Shown piece by piece: positions 1 through 10,487 of a stretch of 64,000 bases of DNA; the stretch's first letter is position 1, and the number at the start of each line of letters is the position of its first letter. The translations under genes were made by a program, and so were the position numbers. The stretch lies in the NCBI RefSeq assembly GCF_026151395.1, contig NZ_JAMQPV010000001.1, positions 1,116,001 through 1,180,000 of the forward strand, given 5' to 3'. Source of the stretch: Leptospira limi. Lineage in GTDB: Bacteria; Spirochaetota; Leptospiria; Leptospirales; Leptospiraceae. The notes beneath the pieces were generated by a model, which saw only the letters and a list, made by a program, of their open reading frames with translations, ran no database searches and was not told the origin of the DNA.

Positions 1-787
1 TTCAGGTGGGACTTGTTGTTACACTGGCAAAGTCACACATGATACCTATGGTGAATTTTATAAAAAAGATATGGAAGATGCGGGAGTTTTATTTGAAACC
101 ACTCCTGACAAAAACGGACATACTGGTACTTGTGTTGTTCTCACCACTCCAGATGCAGAACGAACTATGCTTACAAATCTAGCCATTTCGACATCTCTAG
201 GACCAAATGACATCGATGTAGAAAACTTAAAAAAAAGTAAGTTTGTTTATGTAGAAGGTTATTTGTGGGATGGGGATTCTACGAAAAAAGCAAGTGAACT
301 CACCATGAAACTTGCAAAAGAAAACAATATCAAAGTTTCCTTTACTTATAGTGATCCATTTTGTGTAAATCGTTCTCGTAATGAATTTATCCACCTAACC
401 AAAGAATATGTTGATGTAGTTTTTTGTAATTCGGAAGAAGGGCTTGCTTTAAGTGGAGCAAAAACTCCAGAGGAAGCCGTACAATTTGTATCTAAACTTT
501 GTCCATTGGTATTTATGACCGCAGGAAAAGATGGAGCTTATGTAGCAGAAAATGGAAAAATTACGTTGGTTCCAGGATTTCCAGTCAAACCAATTGATAC
601 CACAGGAGCAGGGGATGCTTTTGCTGCGGGAGTTTTGTATGGACTCACACAAGGGTATTCAGCACAAAAATCAGCGAGATGGGGCAATTATGTTGCTTCT
701 CGAATTGTTTGTGAAGTCGGTCCAAGGTTATCAGTAAGACTCATGGGTAGACAAGATGAAATTTTAACTGGGTTCCAAGACAAATAA
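1..787 (+). CDS. PfkB-family carbohydrate/nucleoside kinase (5' partial)
   Basis: The frame is open from base 2, so the N-terminus lies outside the window. The protein would phosphorylate a sugar or nucleoside with ATP in the cytoplasm. The C-terminal PfkB signature DTTGAGDAFAAG is complete (about bases 596-631), with the catalytic base Asp in GAGD, and the TGTC segment near base 122 fits the substrate/lid region. Adenosine kinase or ribokinase-like is the best guess from the overall look; the substrate is not decided by what is visible. It is convergent with the response regulator gene, 9 bp away. Confidence 0.85.
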   Translation, partial: SGGTCCYTGKVTHDTYGEFYKKDMEDAGVLFETTPDKNGHTGTCVVLTTPDAERTMLTNLAISTSLGPNDIDVENLKKSKFVYVEGYLWDGDSTKKASELTMKLAKENNIKVSFTYSDPFCVNRSRNEFIHLTKEYVDVVFCNSEEGLALSGAKTPEEAVQFVSKLCPLVFMTAGKDGAYVAENGKITLVPGFPVKPIDTTGAGDAFAAGVLYGLTQGYSAQKSARWGNYVASRIVCEVGPRLSVRLMGRQDEILTGFQDK

Positions 788-796
788 GAAATCGAT

Positions 797-1192
797 TTAT
801 TTTTTGTGAAAGTCCATCCATAAGGTTTGGATTTTATCTGCAATTTCAAGAGGGGCAAACGGTTTTTCAATCACACCAATGCCCCCTCTTTTTTGGTATT
901 CCAATATTTCATTCTTTAGCACACGTGATGTGATGAATGCAACTGGAATCTCTTTAGTTTCTGGAAAAATTTTTAATTCTTCAATCAGTTCCATTCCATT
1001 CATTCCTGGCATCAGTACATCAAGCAAAATTAAATCAGGTTGTAGGATAATGGCTTTTTGTAAACCTTCTGGGCCAGTTTTTGCAAAACTCACTTCATAA
1101 CTTGAGTTAAATGCTAATGCAATTCTTAGAATTTCAACTATGTCTTCTTCATCTTCTACGATTAATACATGTTTTAAGTTAGGAAGAGTCAT
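797..1192 (-). CDS. Single-domain response regulator (CheY-like)
   Basis: A 131-residue receiver domain with no output domain. The acidic pocket is E13-D14, the phospho-acceptor is D58 in LLDVLMPG, T88 is the switch residue and K110 (EKPF) the conserved lysine, so it should be phosphorylatable. Its start overlaps the stop of the upstream histidine kinase gene (ATGA), which makes that kinase the obvious partner. With no DNA-binding domain it must act through protein contacts; the target is unknown. Confidence 0.9.
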   Translation of the reverse strand: MTLPNLKHVLIVEDEEDIVEILRIALAFNSSYEVSFAKTGPEGLQKAIILQPDLILLDVLMPGMNGMELIEELKIFPETKEIPVAFITSRVLKNEILEYQKRGGIGVIEKPFAPLEIADKIQTLWMDFHKK

Positions 1193-2703
1193 TGGCCAAA
1201 TCCTGCAGGAATTTGTCCTGGTTTTACGATGGGTAACTCAATCGTGAAAACAGTGCCAGTATCATCTGATAAAAAGTAAATTGTCCCTTTCATTGCTTCA
1301 ACAAACCCTTTTGTAATCGATAAACCAAGTCCAGATCCACCTACGAGTTTGTCTTTTGGAGGTGCACCTTGTGCAAACCTATGAAATAATCTAGGAGCAA
1401 AATTTGGATCGATACCAGGTCCATTGTCTTTGATGAGAATTTTTGCCTTTGTTCCCTCTGATTGAACGGAGATTGTCACTTCAGAAAATTTAGGTGTGTA
1501 TTTTACGGCATTGGAAATCAAATTGGTGATGCAGTGATTTAACCTATCTTCATCCACATAAACAGTTGTTTGTGGAAAGTTAGAATCAAAGTTTAACAAA
1601 ACATGGTATTGTTCCGCAAATGTGCGCATACCATCCACTGACGTTTGTAGGATTTCTTTTAATGAATAGGTTCTAAATTTAAAATTAATATTCCCTGAAT
1701 CTAAGGCTTCGATATCAAGTAAATCCGTAACAAAACGAACAAGTCTTTGTGTGTTTTTCCTACAGATATTGAGTAAGGACTTGGTTTGGTTGGAAACTTC
1801 TCCGGCAACTCCCGCAAGTAACAAATCAATTGATCCTTTGATGGAAGTAAGTGGGGTTCTCAGTTCATGGCTTACCAAACTGATAAATTCATTTTTTAAT
1901 GCTTCCGCTTTTTTTCGTTCCGTGATATTACGAATGATGGCAAGTGCGTCCACATCTCCAGTTTTGGTAAAACGTGCTTCAAAACATTTTTCACCATCAG
2001 AATCATGGATGGAATATTCAACCGTTTTGGTTTCTCCTAAATCAATGACCTGTTCCAATATGGAACGAATTTCCTCTAATTTGTTTTCTGGGAAAATTTC
2101 GCTTATGTCCGAATAACGAAGGTTTGTTTCTTTGTTCTTACAATCCCATCCTGTAAAATGTGGGAATTCTTTATGATTAATGGTTTTTCCATTCCTATGG
2201 ATCCCATACAAGGAGTCTGGTAAGGCATTTAAAATGGTTTTGTTTTTGGTGATGATTTGGCTAAATTCATCTTTTGCATTTTTGGCGTGTGTGACTTCTG
2301 TTGCGATGATGATTGTGAAATTTTCCTGCGGGAAAACTTGCATATCATACCAACCCATTCCATCAAAGTATGTTTCCTCTGAGCGAAAGGTTTTTTTTTC
2401 TTCAATCGCTTCCATGAGATGTGTTCCGAATTCGAGGGTTTTTAAAACTGGAAATAAATTCCAGATGTTCTGCCCTAACATTTCTTCAGCGGATTTGCCT
2501 GCCATTTCTTCCGCTTTGGCATTGACATAGGTATAATTTCCTTCTCTGTCTAAGACAAACACCGAATTCGTACGTGTTTCTAGGATTTTGTCAAAGTATT
2601 GTGGGACAAAATTGTGCCAATTTTGGCCTAGAAGTTGCTTTGCATCAAAAAAGCTCTCTTCATCCTTGAAAAAGCTTTTGATTTTTTCTAGAAATTCATT
2701 CAT
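1189..2703 (-). CDS. PAS-domain sensor histidine kinase
   Basis: 504 residues, no membrane segment seen, so probably a cytoplasmic sensor. Two PAS-like regions (about 40-140 and 150-262) precede a HisKA domain with H279 in SHELRTP, then an HATPase domain with N-box N398 (NLISNAVKYT), G1 box DNGPG (426-430) and G2 box GGSGLGLS (455-462). It should autophosphorylate and pass phosphate to the response regulator translated from the overlapping ATGA. Only 32 bp separate it from the divergent ABC gene at 2736, so the promoters must reach into coding sequence. The ligand is unknown. Confidence 0.92.
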   Translation of the reverse strand: MNEFLEKIKSFFKDEESFFDAKQLLGQNWHNFVPQYFDKILETRTNSVFVLDREGNYTYVNAKAEEMAGKSAEEMLGQNIWNLFPVLKTLEFGTHLMEAIEEKKTFRSEETYFDGMGWYDMQVFPQENFTIIIATEVTHAKNAKDEFSQIITKNKTILNALPDSLYGIHRNGKTINHKEFPHFTGWDCKNKETNLRYSDISEIFPENKLEEIRSILEQVIDLGETKTVEYSIHDSDGEKCFEARFTKTGDVDALAIIRNITERKKAEALKNEFISLVSHELRTPLTSIKGSIDLLLAGVAGEVSNQTKSLLNICRKNTQRLVRFVTDLLDIEALDSGNINFKFRTYSLKEILQTSVDGMRTFAEQYHVLLNFDSNFPQTTVYVDEDRLNHCITNLISNAVKYTPKFSEVTISVQSEGTKAKILIKDNGPGIDPNFAPRLFHRFAQGAPPKDKLVGGSGLGLSITKGFVEAMKGTIYFLSDDTGTVFTIELPIVKPGQIPAGFGQ

Positions 2704-2735
2704 AGGTGCAGGTATACGAAAACTAAACCAAAGTT

Positions 2736-3665
2736 ATGATACAAGTCAGCAATTTATCCAAATTTTACGGCGAAAAACGAGCCATCTCAGGGCTCAATTT
2801 TAAATTAGAGAAAGGTGAGATTGTGGGTCTCCTCGGTTTGAATGGCGCGGGAAAAACCACAACCATTCGGATCCTCACAGGGTATTTGATCCCAAGTGCG
2901 GGGGATGCCTCCATTGATGGTAAGTCTATCTTTGATTATCCATTGGAAGCAAAACAAAAGATCGGTTATTTACCAGAAACTCCGCCACTGTATGAGGATA
3001 TGACGATATCCGAATACCTCCAATTTGTAGGTAGGATCAAAAAAATTGAAGAATCAAAATTACCTTTAGAGATCGAGAAGGTGATTGAAAAAACAAATCT
3101 GAGCCATGTAAAAGACAAACTCATTGGAACCTTATCCCTTGGGTACCGCAAACGAGTGGGAATTGCACAAGCCATCTTAGGGGACCCCGAGATTGTCATC
3201 ATGGATGAACCGATTTCCGGGCTTGATCCAAAACAAATTGTCGAAATTAGAAGTCTTATCCGAAGTTTGGCGGGAAGTCACACCGTTCTTATCTCTAGTC
3301 ATATCTTGACAGAGATTTATAAAACCTGTGATAAATTTTTGTTCCTTCATAAAGGAAGTTTAAAACAAGAACTTTCTCTCACTCGATTAGAGGAAGAGAT
3401 GAACCGTCTTGCGGGTTGGGAGGTGGGACTATCAGGGAAACCAAAAGAAGAACTAAACCAATTTATGAAATCTGTACTTTCAGATGCTGATCATTATAAT
3501 GAAATGGGAACAAACAAAGAAGAAGAAATGTTTTTAGTTCGCACAACAAATCCAAAACAATTCAAAGAGTCTTTGTTTTCGAAAGCATTGTCTCTTGGGA
3601 TTCAAATTGAATCTTTAAAAAAACAAGATGTGTCACTTGAACAAATTTTTATGGAGAAAATATGA
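2736..3665 (+). CDS. ABC transporter ATP-binding protein, GldA-like
   Basis: 309 residues with Walker A GLNGAGKT (34-41), signature LSLGY (133-137), Walker B VIMDEP with D157-E158, D-loop SGLD and H-loop H189. It would power the membrane proteins encoded next. The gene order ATPase, small permease, large GldG-like protein matches the GldA-GldF-GldG group, known from Bacteroidetes gliding but widely kept in non-gliding bacteria, so a motility role should not be assumed. Its stop overlaps the permease start (ATGA). Confidence 0.9.
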   Translation: MIQVSNLSKFYGEKRAISGLNFKLEKGEIVGLLGLNGAGKTTTIRILTGYLIPSAGDASIDGKSIFDYPLEAKQKIGYLPETPPLYEDMTISEYLQFVGRIKKIEESKLPLEIEKVIEKTNLSHVKDKLIGTLSLGYRKRVGIAQAILGDPEIVIMDEPISGLDPKQIVEIRSLIRSLAGSHTVLISSHILTEIYKTCDKFLFLHKGSLKQELSLTRLEEEMNRLAGWEVGLSGKPKEELNQFMKSVLSDADHYNEMGTNKEEEMFLVRTTNPKQFKESLFSKALSLGIQIESLKKQDVSLEQIFMEKI

Positions 3666-4393
3666 ACTGGCAAACGGCTGTTTGGATCTATAAAAAAGAA
3701 TTAAAATTATTTTTTGGAACTTACATGGGTCCTCTTGTGTTAGGTGGAACTGCTTTTTTGAATGCATTATTTGTGATGATTCTCAATTTTAATGGAACTG
3801 CCAATTATGAAATTGCAACCTACATCACCTTTATTTCATTTATGACAACCATCCTAATTGCTATGGTGATCATTTCCATGGGTTCCATCGTAGAAGAAAA
3901 AAACAAAGGAACCCTTGAGTTACTGTTTACCTCTCCCATTACGGATTTAGAAATTGTCTTCGGTAAATTTATGTTTGGTGTGACTGTATGTGGTATCATT
4001 ACAGTTTTCATCAATGGACTTTTTCCTCTTTTACTTTATGCGTTTTGGAAAGCACCATTTTATATGGTGGCATCGGGAAGTGTAGGGGTATTTTTACTTG
4101 GAGTTTTTACATTCGCGATTGGAATGTTTGGTTCTAGTCTTGGCAAAAACCAAATGATCTCACTTCTTATCTCAGTGCTCATCATTTTGACACTTTGGGT
4201 AGTGGGTTATTTCTCACATTTGTTCCAAGCTACTACAAGAAAGGTTTTATTCCATTTGCATATATTTTCCCACTTCGCTGCGTTTGCCAAAGGTGTTTTG
4301 CCTTTGACGGGGATTGTATTTTTCTTAAGTGGAACTTTCCTATTTTTATACTTAACCGTAAAGGTCTTGGAATCCAGGAGATGGAGAGGTTAG
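3662..4393 (+). CDS. ABC transporter permease, GldF-like
   Basis: 243 residues of ABC-2 type with about six hydrophobic helices. The segment [20 protein letters not shown] (about 76-95) is the characteristic cytoplasmic coupling stretch of ABC-2 permeases. It lies between the ATPase (ATGA overlap) and the GldG-like gene (3 bp gap), so one exporter complex is likely. The substrate is not evident. Confidence 0.88.
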   Translation: MNWQTAVWIYKKELKLFFGTYMGPLVLGGTAFLNALFVMILNFNGTANYEIATYITFISFMTTILIAMVIISMGSIVEEKNKGTLELLFTSPITDLEIVFGKFMFGVTVCGIITVFINGLFPLLLYAFWKAPFYMVASGSVGVFLLGVFTFAIGMFGSSLGKNQMISLLISVLIILTLWVVGYFSHLFQATTRKVLFHLHIFSHFAAFAKGVLPLTGIVFFLSGTFLFLYLTVKVLESRRWRG

Positions 4394-4396
4394 ATC

Positions 4397-6268
4397 ATGT
4401 TATTATCAGCTGATAGAGTTTTACCGTTTGTAAGTTTAGTTTCTCTTTTCGCCTATTTCTTGTTTGATGGAATGGTGGTGGATCCAAAACGAAAAATCAT
4501 CTTTTTGGGTGTGGTGTTTTTATTTTTAGCATCAGACACAATCGTTCGTGCGTTTTCTAAAGGGATTAGAAAGGAAGACCAAAACCGATACATTGCTGCC
4601 GTATTTGGTATTGCAGCCTTTTTGTTATCTGTTTTACGTGATTTTTTAGATTTAAAACCTGTTGTTGGTTTTAATGAAGAAGTGAGCGCCATTCCAAAAG
4701 TTAGAGAATTCCTCTTATTATGTGTGGTTCTTTTTTCTTTGGTTTTCCTTTTACAAATCATCCTTCTTGAGATTGGCAAATCCTCTCTCGAAGCACAAAG
4801 TAATTTAGCAAAATCCAAAAGTTCCTTATTACAAAATGCAGTATTAGGATTTTTGTTTGTATTACCGATTCTTGTGGCAGTCAATTATTTTGCGATCAAA
4901 CGGAATTATAATTTTGATTTGAGTAGCCAAGGGAAATTTTCTCTTTCCCAAATTTCAAGAAACCTCATCAAACCAATCACGCAAGATGTAACAATTACAG
5001 CGTTTTACCCAAGGCCTCTCGAAGCCGATGGGCCAGCGAATGGAGATAAATTAGCGGCTTTTGCCTTAACACGCGTAAGACCAGACATTGAGATTTTACT
5101 CGACCAAATTAAGTCTGAAAATTCTCACATTACAGTCCAGTTCATCAATGCGGATGTAGAAATTGATTTATTAAAAGAATTTGGACAAGTTTCTAATGGA
5201 ACCATTTTTGTTCGTTCTAAAAAACAATCTGTATTAACTTCTGCTATTCCTTTTGCAGAAGAAAGAGTAATTGCGAAAGAACCAAAGGATCTGGAAGACT
5301 TAGAGCGTAAGTTAGTTGGTGCTCTCCTCAATGTCACAACCGAACAAAAAAAAGTTTATTTCACTGTTGCCAATGGGGAGCGATATGGAATGGCTTTTCG
5401 GGCACTTCCCAACGAACAGGTAAATCGATTTGTATCCGCTTTACAATTCTTAAATTTTAAAGTAGCAGAACTTGGATTTGCACAAGGTTGGCCTTCTAAA
5501 CTTCCTGAAGATGCAGATATGCTTGTGATCCTTGGGCCAACGGTTCCCTTTTCGAAAGAAGCAAGAGATGAAATCACCAAGTATGTTTTAGAAAAAAATG
5601 GAAAAATTCTCATCACCATGGAACCAAAAGGGAGTGAGGATTTTGGTTGGTTATTACAATCAGCTGGTTTGAAGTTTAATGTTTCTCCAATGATTGAAAG
5701 GGAAGAAAAACCTGGATTTATTGTTGCAAAACGTTTCCCTGAAAATCCAATCACAGAACTTTTACAGAAAAAAGATATGGGAATTTTGTTTCCTTACAGT
5801 GGTTATTTGGAAACCGAACCCAATGCACCAACTCCATTTGTTTGGAAATCAGCTACCTTACTTGAATCTGGATATGATGCCTACCAAGACCTAAACAAAA
5901 ATGGTAAAATGGATGCAAACGAAAAGAAAGAAAGTAAAATCCTTTCGGTAGTCTTGTCTCCCATGTCACTCACAGGGGAAAAGTCAGGAAAAATCATTCT
6001 GCACACAGGGACTAGTTGGCTTACGGACCAATTCATACCTTATGTGATGAACTCGCAATTTTCAACAGTTTCGATCACTGGTTTATTCCAAGATAATATT
6101 GTCGCTGAGATTCCATTAAAAAAGGAAGAAGTGGATACCATTTCATTATCCGACAATCAAAAGTTAGTTGCATGGGTCATTGGGGTATTTCTATTCCCAG
6201 GATTTATTTTGGCAGTTGGATCTTACTTTGTCTACACAAGGCGTAAACATTCTTTATTAGAAGTATGA
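4397..6268 (+). CDS. GldG-like ABC exporter accessory membrane protein
   Basis: 623 residues. About five N-terminal membrane helices, then a large extracytoplasmic region (about 180-595) with the GldG-type IFT-like fold, and one C-terminal helix ending in a basic tail (YTRRK). Helices at both ends with a soluble core fit the GldG/Mla-type uncharacterised ABC family. Cotranslation with its neighbours is implied by the 3 bp gap upstream and ATGA overlap downstream. It probably contacts envelope substrate or structure; the exact role is unknown. Confidence 0.8.
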   Translation: MLLSADRVLPFVSLVSLFAYFLFDGMVVDPKRKIIFLGVVFLFLASDTIVRAFSKGIRKEDQNRYIAAVFGIAAFLLSVLRDFLDLKPVVGFNEEVSAIPKVREFLLLCVVLFSLVFLLQIILLEIGKSSLEAQSNLAKSKSSLLQNAVLGFLFVLPILVAVNYFAIKRNYNFDLSSQGKFSLSQISRNLIKPITQDVTITAFYPRPLEADGPANGDKLAAFALTRVRPDIEILLDQIKSENSHITVQFINADVEIDLLKEFGQVSNGTIFVRSKKQSVLTSAIPFAEERVIAKEPKDLEDLERKLVGALLNVTTEQKKVYFTVANGERYGMAFRALPNEQVNRFVSALQFLNFKVAELGFAQGWPSKLPEDADMLVILGPTVPFSKEARDEITKYVLEKNGKILITMEPKGSEDFGWLLQSAGLKFNVSPMIEREEKPGFIVAKRFPENPITELLQKKDMGILFPYSGYLETEPNAPTPFVWKSATLLESGYDAYQDLNKNGKMDANEKKESKILSVVLSPMSLTGEKSGKIILHTGTSWLTDQFIPYVMNSQFSTVSITGLFQDNIVAEIPLKKEEVDTISLSDNQKLVAWVIGVFLFPGFILAVGSYFVYTRRKHSLLEV

Positions 6269-7338
6269 AACAAAAAATTAGTTTAGTTCTCGTTGCATTT
6301 ATTGGTTTGTTCCTCCTATTTTATTTAATGGAGGACCATCCAGAAAATATTTCTGAAACGAATTATTGGAAAGAAGATTGGAAATCGATCCAATACAATC
6401 CTCCAAAGTCCGATTGGTGTGGAAACTTGGTTCCTAGTTTTGCCGAATTCCCAATGGTGTTTCGAAAGATTTCACGTGGCTGGAATGAACCAGCTTTGTA
6501 TACAGTCACAACACTTGTGAATGGAAACAATGTTGCGTATGAAGGGAATTACAATGTGAAAAATAGTTTTTCCGAACTCAGTGTTCTCAAAACAAAACTC
6601 ATTGAATCTTCTTCACAAGAAATCAAAAAAACTTATTGTTTGGGCGAGTTTTCTCCTTCTCTGTCTTTGTCCGAAGAAAATGGAGCAGATATAAAATTTC
6701 AACCTAACAAACGGTTGTTATTTGGAAAGAAGATAGGAGCTGAGGAAGGACGGATTGCGGTTTTAGTCAATGATGAGATCATTGCTCCTTACCAGTACAT
6801 CATTGAAAAATTCAGAACACCCGTTTCGAATTTTAGAGAAAAAATGTATGTCACTATGAGTGAAGGTTATATCCAAGAGCTCAAATTCATTGGGCAAGGC
6901 ATCACTGTCCAAGTCGAAAACAGAGCCAAAAAAAACCAATACAATGTATTTGTAAATGAATGGAGTCGCACCACTGGGGAACGGATTGTATTACCTCCCG
7001 ATGTAGGAAACCAATGGGAAACGGTTGTAAAAGGTTTAAAAGTAGAATTTTATCCTGACGAAGTTGGGGCTCCCAAGTTTCCGAGTTTGACGGAAACAAC
7101 AAATCCAGAGGCCGTCTTAGAGATTACCATTTCTGGTGGGAACAAAATCCGATTGTCTCTTTTCCCTGTTTGGGAATCCGAACAAGGAAGGTGGCGGCCA
7201 GTCCGAAGGCAGTTTCCTCCCTATTTCGATGAGTCCATCACTTGGATGAAAGAAGAATCCTTCCAAAATTTAGTGAATGCAGTCATGAAAGTGAAAAGTG
7301 CTTCCCGATACGAGCGTCCCAACCAGAAAATCCAATAA
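6265..7338 (+). CDS. Membrane-anchored envelope protein, DUF4340-like
   Basis: 357 residues with one N-terminal membrane helix (about 5-22), the rest predicted extracytoplasmic and rich in short beta stretches. DUF4340 proteins usually follow GldG-type genes, and this gene overlaps the GldG stop by ATGA, so position supports the family call more than any motif. It is probably a subunit of the same exporter. No catalytic residues are recognisable. Confidence 0.6.
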   Translation: MKQKISLVLVAFIGLFLLFYLMEDHPENISETNYWKEDWKSIQYNPPKSDWCGNLVPSFAEFPMVFRKISRGWNEPALYTVTTLVNGNNVAYEGNYNVKNSFSELSVLKTKLIESSSQEIKKTYCLGEFSPSLSLSEENGADIKFQPNKRLLFGKKIGAEEGRIAVLVNDEIIAPYQYIIEKFRTPVSNFREKMYVTMSEGYIQELKFIGQGITVQVENRAKKNQYNVFVNEWSRTTGERIVLPPDVGNQWETVVKGLKVEFYPDEVGAPKFPSLTETTNPEAVLEITISGGNKIRLSLFPVWESEQGRWRPVRRQFPPYFDESITWMKEESFQNLVNAVMKVKSASRYERPNQKIQ

Positions 7339-7339
7339 G

Positions 7340-7954
7340 GTGCAAAAAGTTTCAACCATCACACAACGGATGCAACTCATCCGTGATTTGTTTTATTCCC
7401 CAATGTCTGCTTTCGAATCGTATTACCACAAAGCAGATTTGGGTGGGCGTGACCTATGGTTTGCTCATTTGCAGTTGATGTTACTGGCACCAATTGCTAA
7501 GTTTCTAGGTAACTGCATCCAAATTCTGATTTTTAAAGTTTCGTTTGTGGAAGAGGAAACAAGACTCACTTATACCCAAGGGGTTGGAACTGTTTTCTTT
7601 TTTTACCTTGGATTCTATTTTGTCATTCGCCTTGTGGATAGTTTTCGGATGTACCACCAAATGCGTGATCGTACAAAAGATTGGGAAGGGCCTGAACCTC
7701 ATGTTTTTATCATATCCTTTTTGGCTTTTACTGCTACATCAATCTTTTGGATTTTCCCTGCACCAATCCCCTTGTTTATGTTAGCTGTTGGTTTCCTATA
7801 TTCTTTACATTTGTCTTATTTTTATTTATCCATTCGAAGGACTTGGAGTTCTTTTGATTTTTTGTTTTTTTTAATGAAAGTAGTCTTATTCTTTTTGGTT
7901 CTACTTTCGGTTCCTTTATTCCTTTATAACCTCATTAGGACGGTACTCTTTTGA
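7340..7954 (+). CDS. Multi-pass membrane protein of unknown function
   Basis: 204 residues from a GTG start at 7340, just after the upstream stop; the frame is open further upstream to a GTG at 7298, inside the preceding gene, and ATG 7370 is an alternative. Four to five hydrophobic segments occur, the last two with the motifs FLALL-like and FFLVLLSVPLF, which resembles Yip1-type membrane proteins only loosely. Its stop overlaps the TTG start of mpl (TTGA). Function unknown. Confidence 0.6.
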   Translation: MQKVSTITQRMQLIRDLFYSPMSAFESYYHKADLGGRDLWFAHLQLMLLAPIAKFLGNCIQILIFKVSFVEEETRLTYTQGVGTVFFFYLGFYFVIRLVDSFRMYHQMRDRTKDWEGPEPHVFIISFLAFTATSIFWIFPAPIPLFMLAVGFLYSLHLSYFYLSIRRTWSSFDFLFFLMKVVLFFLVLLSVPLFLYNLIRTVLF

Positions 7955-9345
7955 AGATATTTTTGGTCGGAATCGGCGGAATTGCTATGGGCAATTTAGC
8001 ATATATGCTCAAACAACAAGGTCATGATGTTTCTGGCTCAGACCAAAACCTATACCCACCAATGTCAGACAAATTAGAAGAGTGGGGTCTTTCACCTAAA
8101 TCTGGTTATCGCAAAGAGAGTGTGAAAGGGGCAGACCTTGTCATCATCGGAAATGCCATATCACGTGGAAATCCAGAGGTCGAAGAAGTATTAAACACAG
8201 GAATTGAATACATGAGTATGGCCGAAGCCATTGGACATTTTTTTCTGAAAGGGAAAAAACCAATCGTGATTTCTGGGACTCATGGCAAAACCACTACCAC
8301 CTTTCTCACACATTGGATTTTAGAATCCATTGGACTCAAACCCGGTCTCTTTGTAGGTGGAATCCGTAAAGATGGATTCCCTGGATTTGCTCTGGGAGAG
8401 GGAGATTATTTTGTCATCGAAGGGGATGAATATGATTCCGCATTCTTTGATAAAAGTTCTAAGTTTTTACACTATAGACCATATTACCTTGTAATGAACG
8501 CGCTTGACTTTGACCATGCTGATATTTTTGCCAATTTGGATGCGATCAAAGTCATGTTCAAACGGTTGTTAAACTTAGTTCCAAGTCGCGGAAAGGTTTT
8601 TTATTGGAAAGGATCTAAAAATTTAAGTGATATTACAAAAGATTACCAACATGCACCTGTCGAAACGTTTGAGTTAGGTGATAAAAATTCCATTTTTAAG
8701 TATGAAAAAGGAATTTTAACAGAGATCCGCACTAAATCCAAATTAAAACCATCTCTGATTGGATCACATAACTACCGAAATGTGGAAGTAGCAGTGCGTG
8801 TTTGTTTGGAAATTGCTCCTCAAAAACGAAAAGAAATTTTAGAAGCAGTGGAAACATTCCCTGGTGTCAAACGTAGACAAGAAAACCTATATGTTTCCGA
8901 TATGAGTTTACTTGTGGAAGACTTTGCCCACCACCCTGTTGCCATCCAAGAAACCATCAAAGCACATAAAGAAGCCTATCCAGGTTACAAAATCATTTCT
9001 CTTTTTGAGCCAAGAAGTGCTACATCTCACCGAAATGTGTTCCAAGATGATTTTGCCAAATGTTTCAAAGGAAGTGATGTGAGTATTGTTACAGAAGTTT
9101 ACCAAGTAGACAAAGTGAATAAATCTCTTCGTCTCAATGTAAAAAAGTTGGTAAAGGACATCAAAACCAATACCAAAAAAGAGTCTGTTTACGCTCCATC
9201 TCCTAAAGACATTCCTTCTCTTTTGAAAAAGATATTACCAAAATACAAAAAAGACAAACTTATCATCCTTGCCATGTCCAATGGTGCGTTTGGTGGAATT
9301 TATTCTGAACTAAAATCCTTAATGGAATCACGAGAATCAATATGA
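7951..9345 (+). CDS. mpl: UDP-MurNAc:tripeptide ligase (murein tripeptide recycling)
   Basis: 464 residues. Mpl joins the recycled tripeptide L-Ala-gamma-D-Glu-meso-DAP to UDP-MurNAc in the cytoplasm. The N-terminal Rossmann region begins with [11 protein letters not shown], the ATP loop is GTHGKTTTT (109-117), and the Mur-ligase centre includes [12 protein letters not shown] and [18 protein letters not shown] and the length separate Mpl from MurC. The start is TTG with TTGA overlap of the upstream stop; the stop overlaps the pheS start by ATGA. It implies DAP-type peptidoglycan, as known in Leptospira. Confidence 0.88.
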   Translation: MKIFLVGIGGIAMGNLAYMLKQQGHDVSGSDQNLYPPMSDKLEEWGLSPKSGYRKESVKGADLVIIGNAISRGNPEVEEVLNTGIEYMSMAEAIGHFFLKGKKPIVISGTHGKTTTTFLTHWILESIGLKPGLFVGGIRKDGFPGFALGEGDYFVIEGDEYDSAFFDKSSKFLHYRPYYLVMNALDFDHADIFANLDAIKVMFKRLLNLVPSRGKVFYWKGSKNLSDITKDYQHAPVETFELGDKNSIFKYEKGILTEIRTKSKLKPSLIGSHNYRNVEVAVRVCLEIAPQKRKEILEAVETFPGVKRRQENLYVSDMSLLVEDFAHHPVAIQETIKAHKEAYPGYKIISLFEPRSATSHRNVFQDDFAKCFKGSDVSIVTEVYQVDKVNKSLRLNVKKLVKDIKTNTKKESVYAPSPKDIPSLLKKILPKYKKDKLIILAMSNGAFGGIYSELKSLMESRESI

Positions 9346-10367
9346 GCCTATCCCAAGAAATCGCATCACTTATCAAAGAGGCCGAAACTGTATTAAGTTC
9401 TGCAACGAATGAACAAGAGTTAGATGCATTTAAGAACCAGTTTCTCGGTAAAAAGGGAAAACTTACCTCTGTCCTCAAAGGCCTTGCGTCTCTTTCCGTG
9501 GAAGAAAAAAAGACAGTCGGAAAAGAAGCAAACGAAGCACAAACACGACTCGAATCCTTTGTCGAAACCAAACGAATTTCCCTCAAAGAAAGTTTTTATG
9601 AGAACCAATTGGGTAAGGAATTTTTTGATACACTCCGCCCACTTCCTAAAAAGGAAAGGGGGAGTTTACATCCCATTTCCCAAATCCAATACGAGATCGA
9701 AGACATCTTCACTTCCATGGGTTTTTCTGTGATGGATGGACCCGAAGTGGAAACAGATGAAAACAATTTTGCTGCCTTAAACTTTACGGACGACCACCCA
9801 GCACGTGATATGCAGGATACGTTTTATACGGTGGATGGCAATTTGCTAAGGACACATACGTCCGCGATCCAAGTGCGTGCCCTACGAAAACTTAAGCCAC
9901 CTTTCCGTATCATTGCACCTGGTCGTGTGTTTCGGTATGAAGAAGTGGATGCCTCACATGAAAATACCTTTTACCAAGTGGAAGGGATGGTGGTAGGAGA
10001 AAACATTTCGGTTGCTCATTTGATTTATACAATGGAGACACTTCTCTCTCGTGTGTTCCGCAAGGAAATCAAAACAAGACTCCGCCCAGGATACTTCCCA
10101 TTTGTGGAACCAGGGTTTGAACTGGATATCAATTGCCTTGTTTGTAATGGAGATGGGTGTAGTGTTTGCAAACAATCAGGATGGCTCGAACTTCTCCCTT
10201 GTGGGTTAGTCCATCCGAATGTATTAGAAGCGGCTGGCCTTGATTCCAAAAAATGGACAGGGTTTGCCTTTGGACTGGGACTTGACCGATTGGTGATGAT
10301 GCGTTACGGAATCCATGATATCCGTTATTTCCAATCAGGGAACTTACGTTTTTTGAAACAGTTTTAG
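9342..10367 (+). CDS. pheS: Phenylalanyl-tRNA synthetase alpha subunit
   Basis: 341 residues, usual length for PheS. It activates phenylalanine and charges tRNA-Phe as an alpha2-beta2 enzyme. A coiled-coil N-terminus (about 1-85) precedes the class II core with motif 2 ([19 protein letters not shown]) and motif 3 ([18 protein letters not shown]). A cysteine cluster, [17 protein letters not shown], sits where many PheS proteins have one. pheT is not adjacent in this window. A terminator follows. Confidence 0.96.
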   Translation: MSLSQEIASLIKEAETVLSSATNEQELDAFKNQFLGKKGKLTSVLKGLASLSVEEKKTVGKEANEAQTRLESFVETKRISLKESFYENQLGKEFFDTLRPLPKKERGSLHPISQIQYEIEDIFTSMGFSVMDGPEVETDENNFAALNFTDDHPARDMQDTFYTVDGNLLRTHTSAIQVRALRKLKPPFRIIAPGRVFRYEEVDASHENTFYQVEGMVVGENISVAHLIYTMETLLSRVFRKEIKTRLRPGYFPFVEPGFELDINCLVCNGDGCSVCKQSGWLELLPCGLVHPNVLEAAGLDSKKWTGFAFGLGLDRLVMMRYGIHDIRYFQSGNLRFLKQF

Positions 10368-10442
10368 TTAGAAAGCTTCGAATCCAAATGTATGGAATCG
10401 AATGAAGCCCATTACATCAGATTCAATCCGTAAGCTACAAGG

Positions 10443-10481
10443 AAAACCAGTGAAGGACAAACAATCCTCACTGGTTTTTTT
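10443..10481 (+). terminator. Rho-independent terminator after pheS
   Basis: The arms ACCAGTGAAGGA and TCCTCACTGGT pair with one bulged A around a 7-base loop (stem 10446-10475), followed by seven T. It sits between convergent genes and may also limit transcription from the minus strand. Confidence 0.8.
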
Positions 10482-10487
10482 GTATCG

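Noticed and set aside
781..805. AT-only hairpin followed by T run between the PfkB and response regulator genes
   Set aside because: The stem is six A/T pairs only, spans the stop codon and is too weak to call a terminator.
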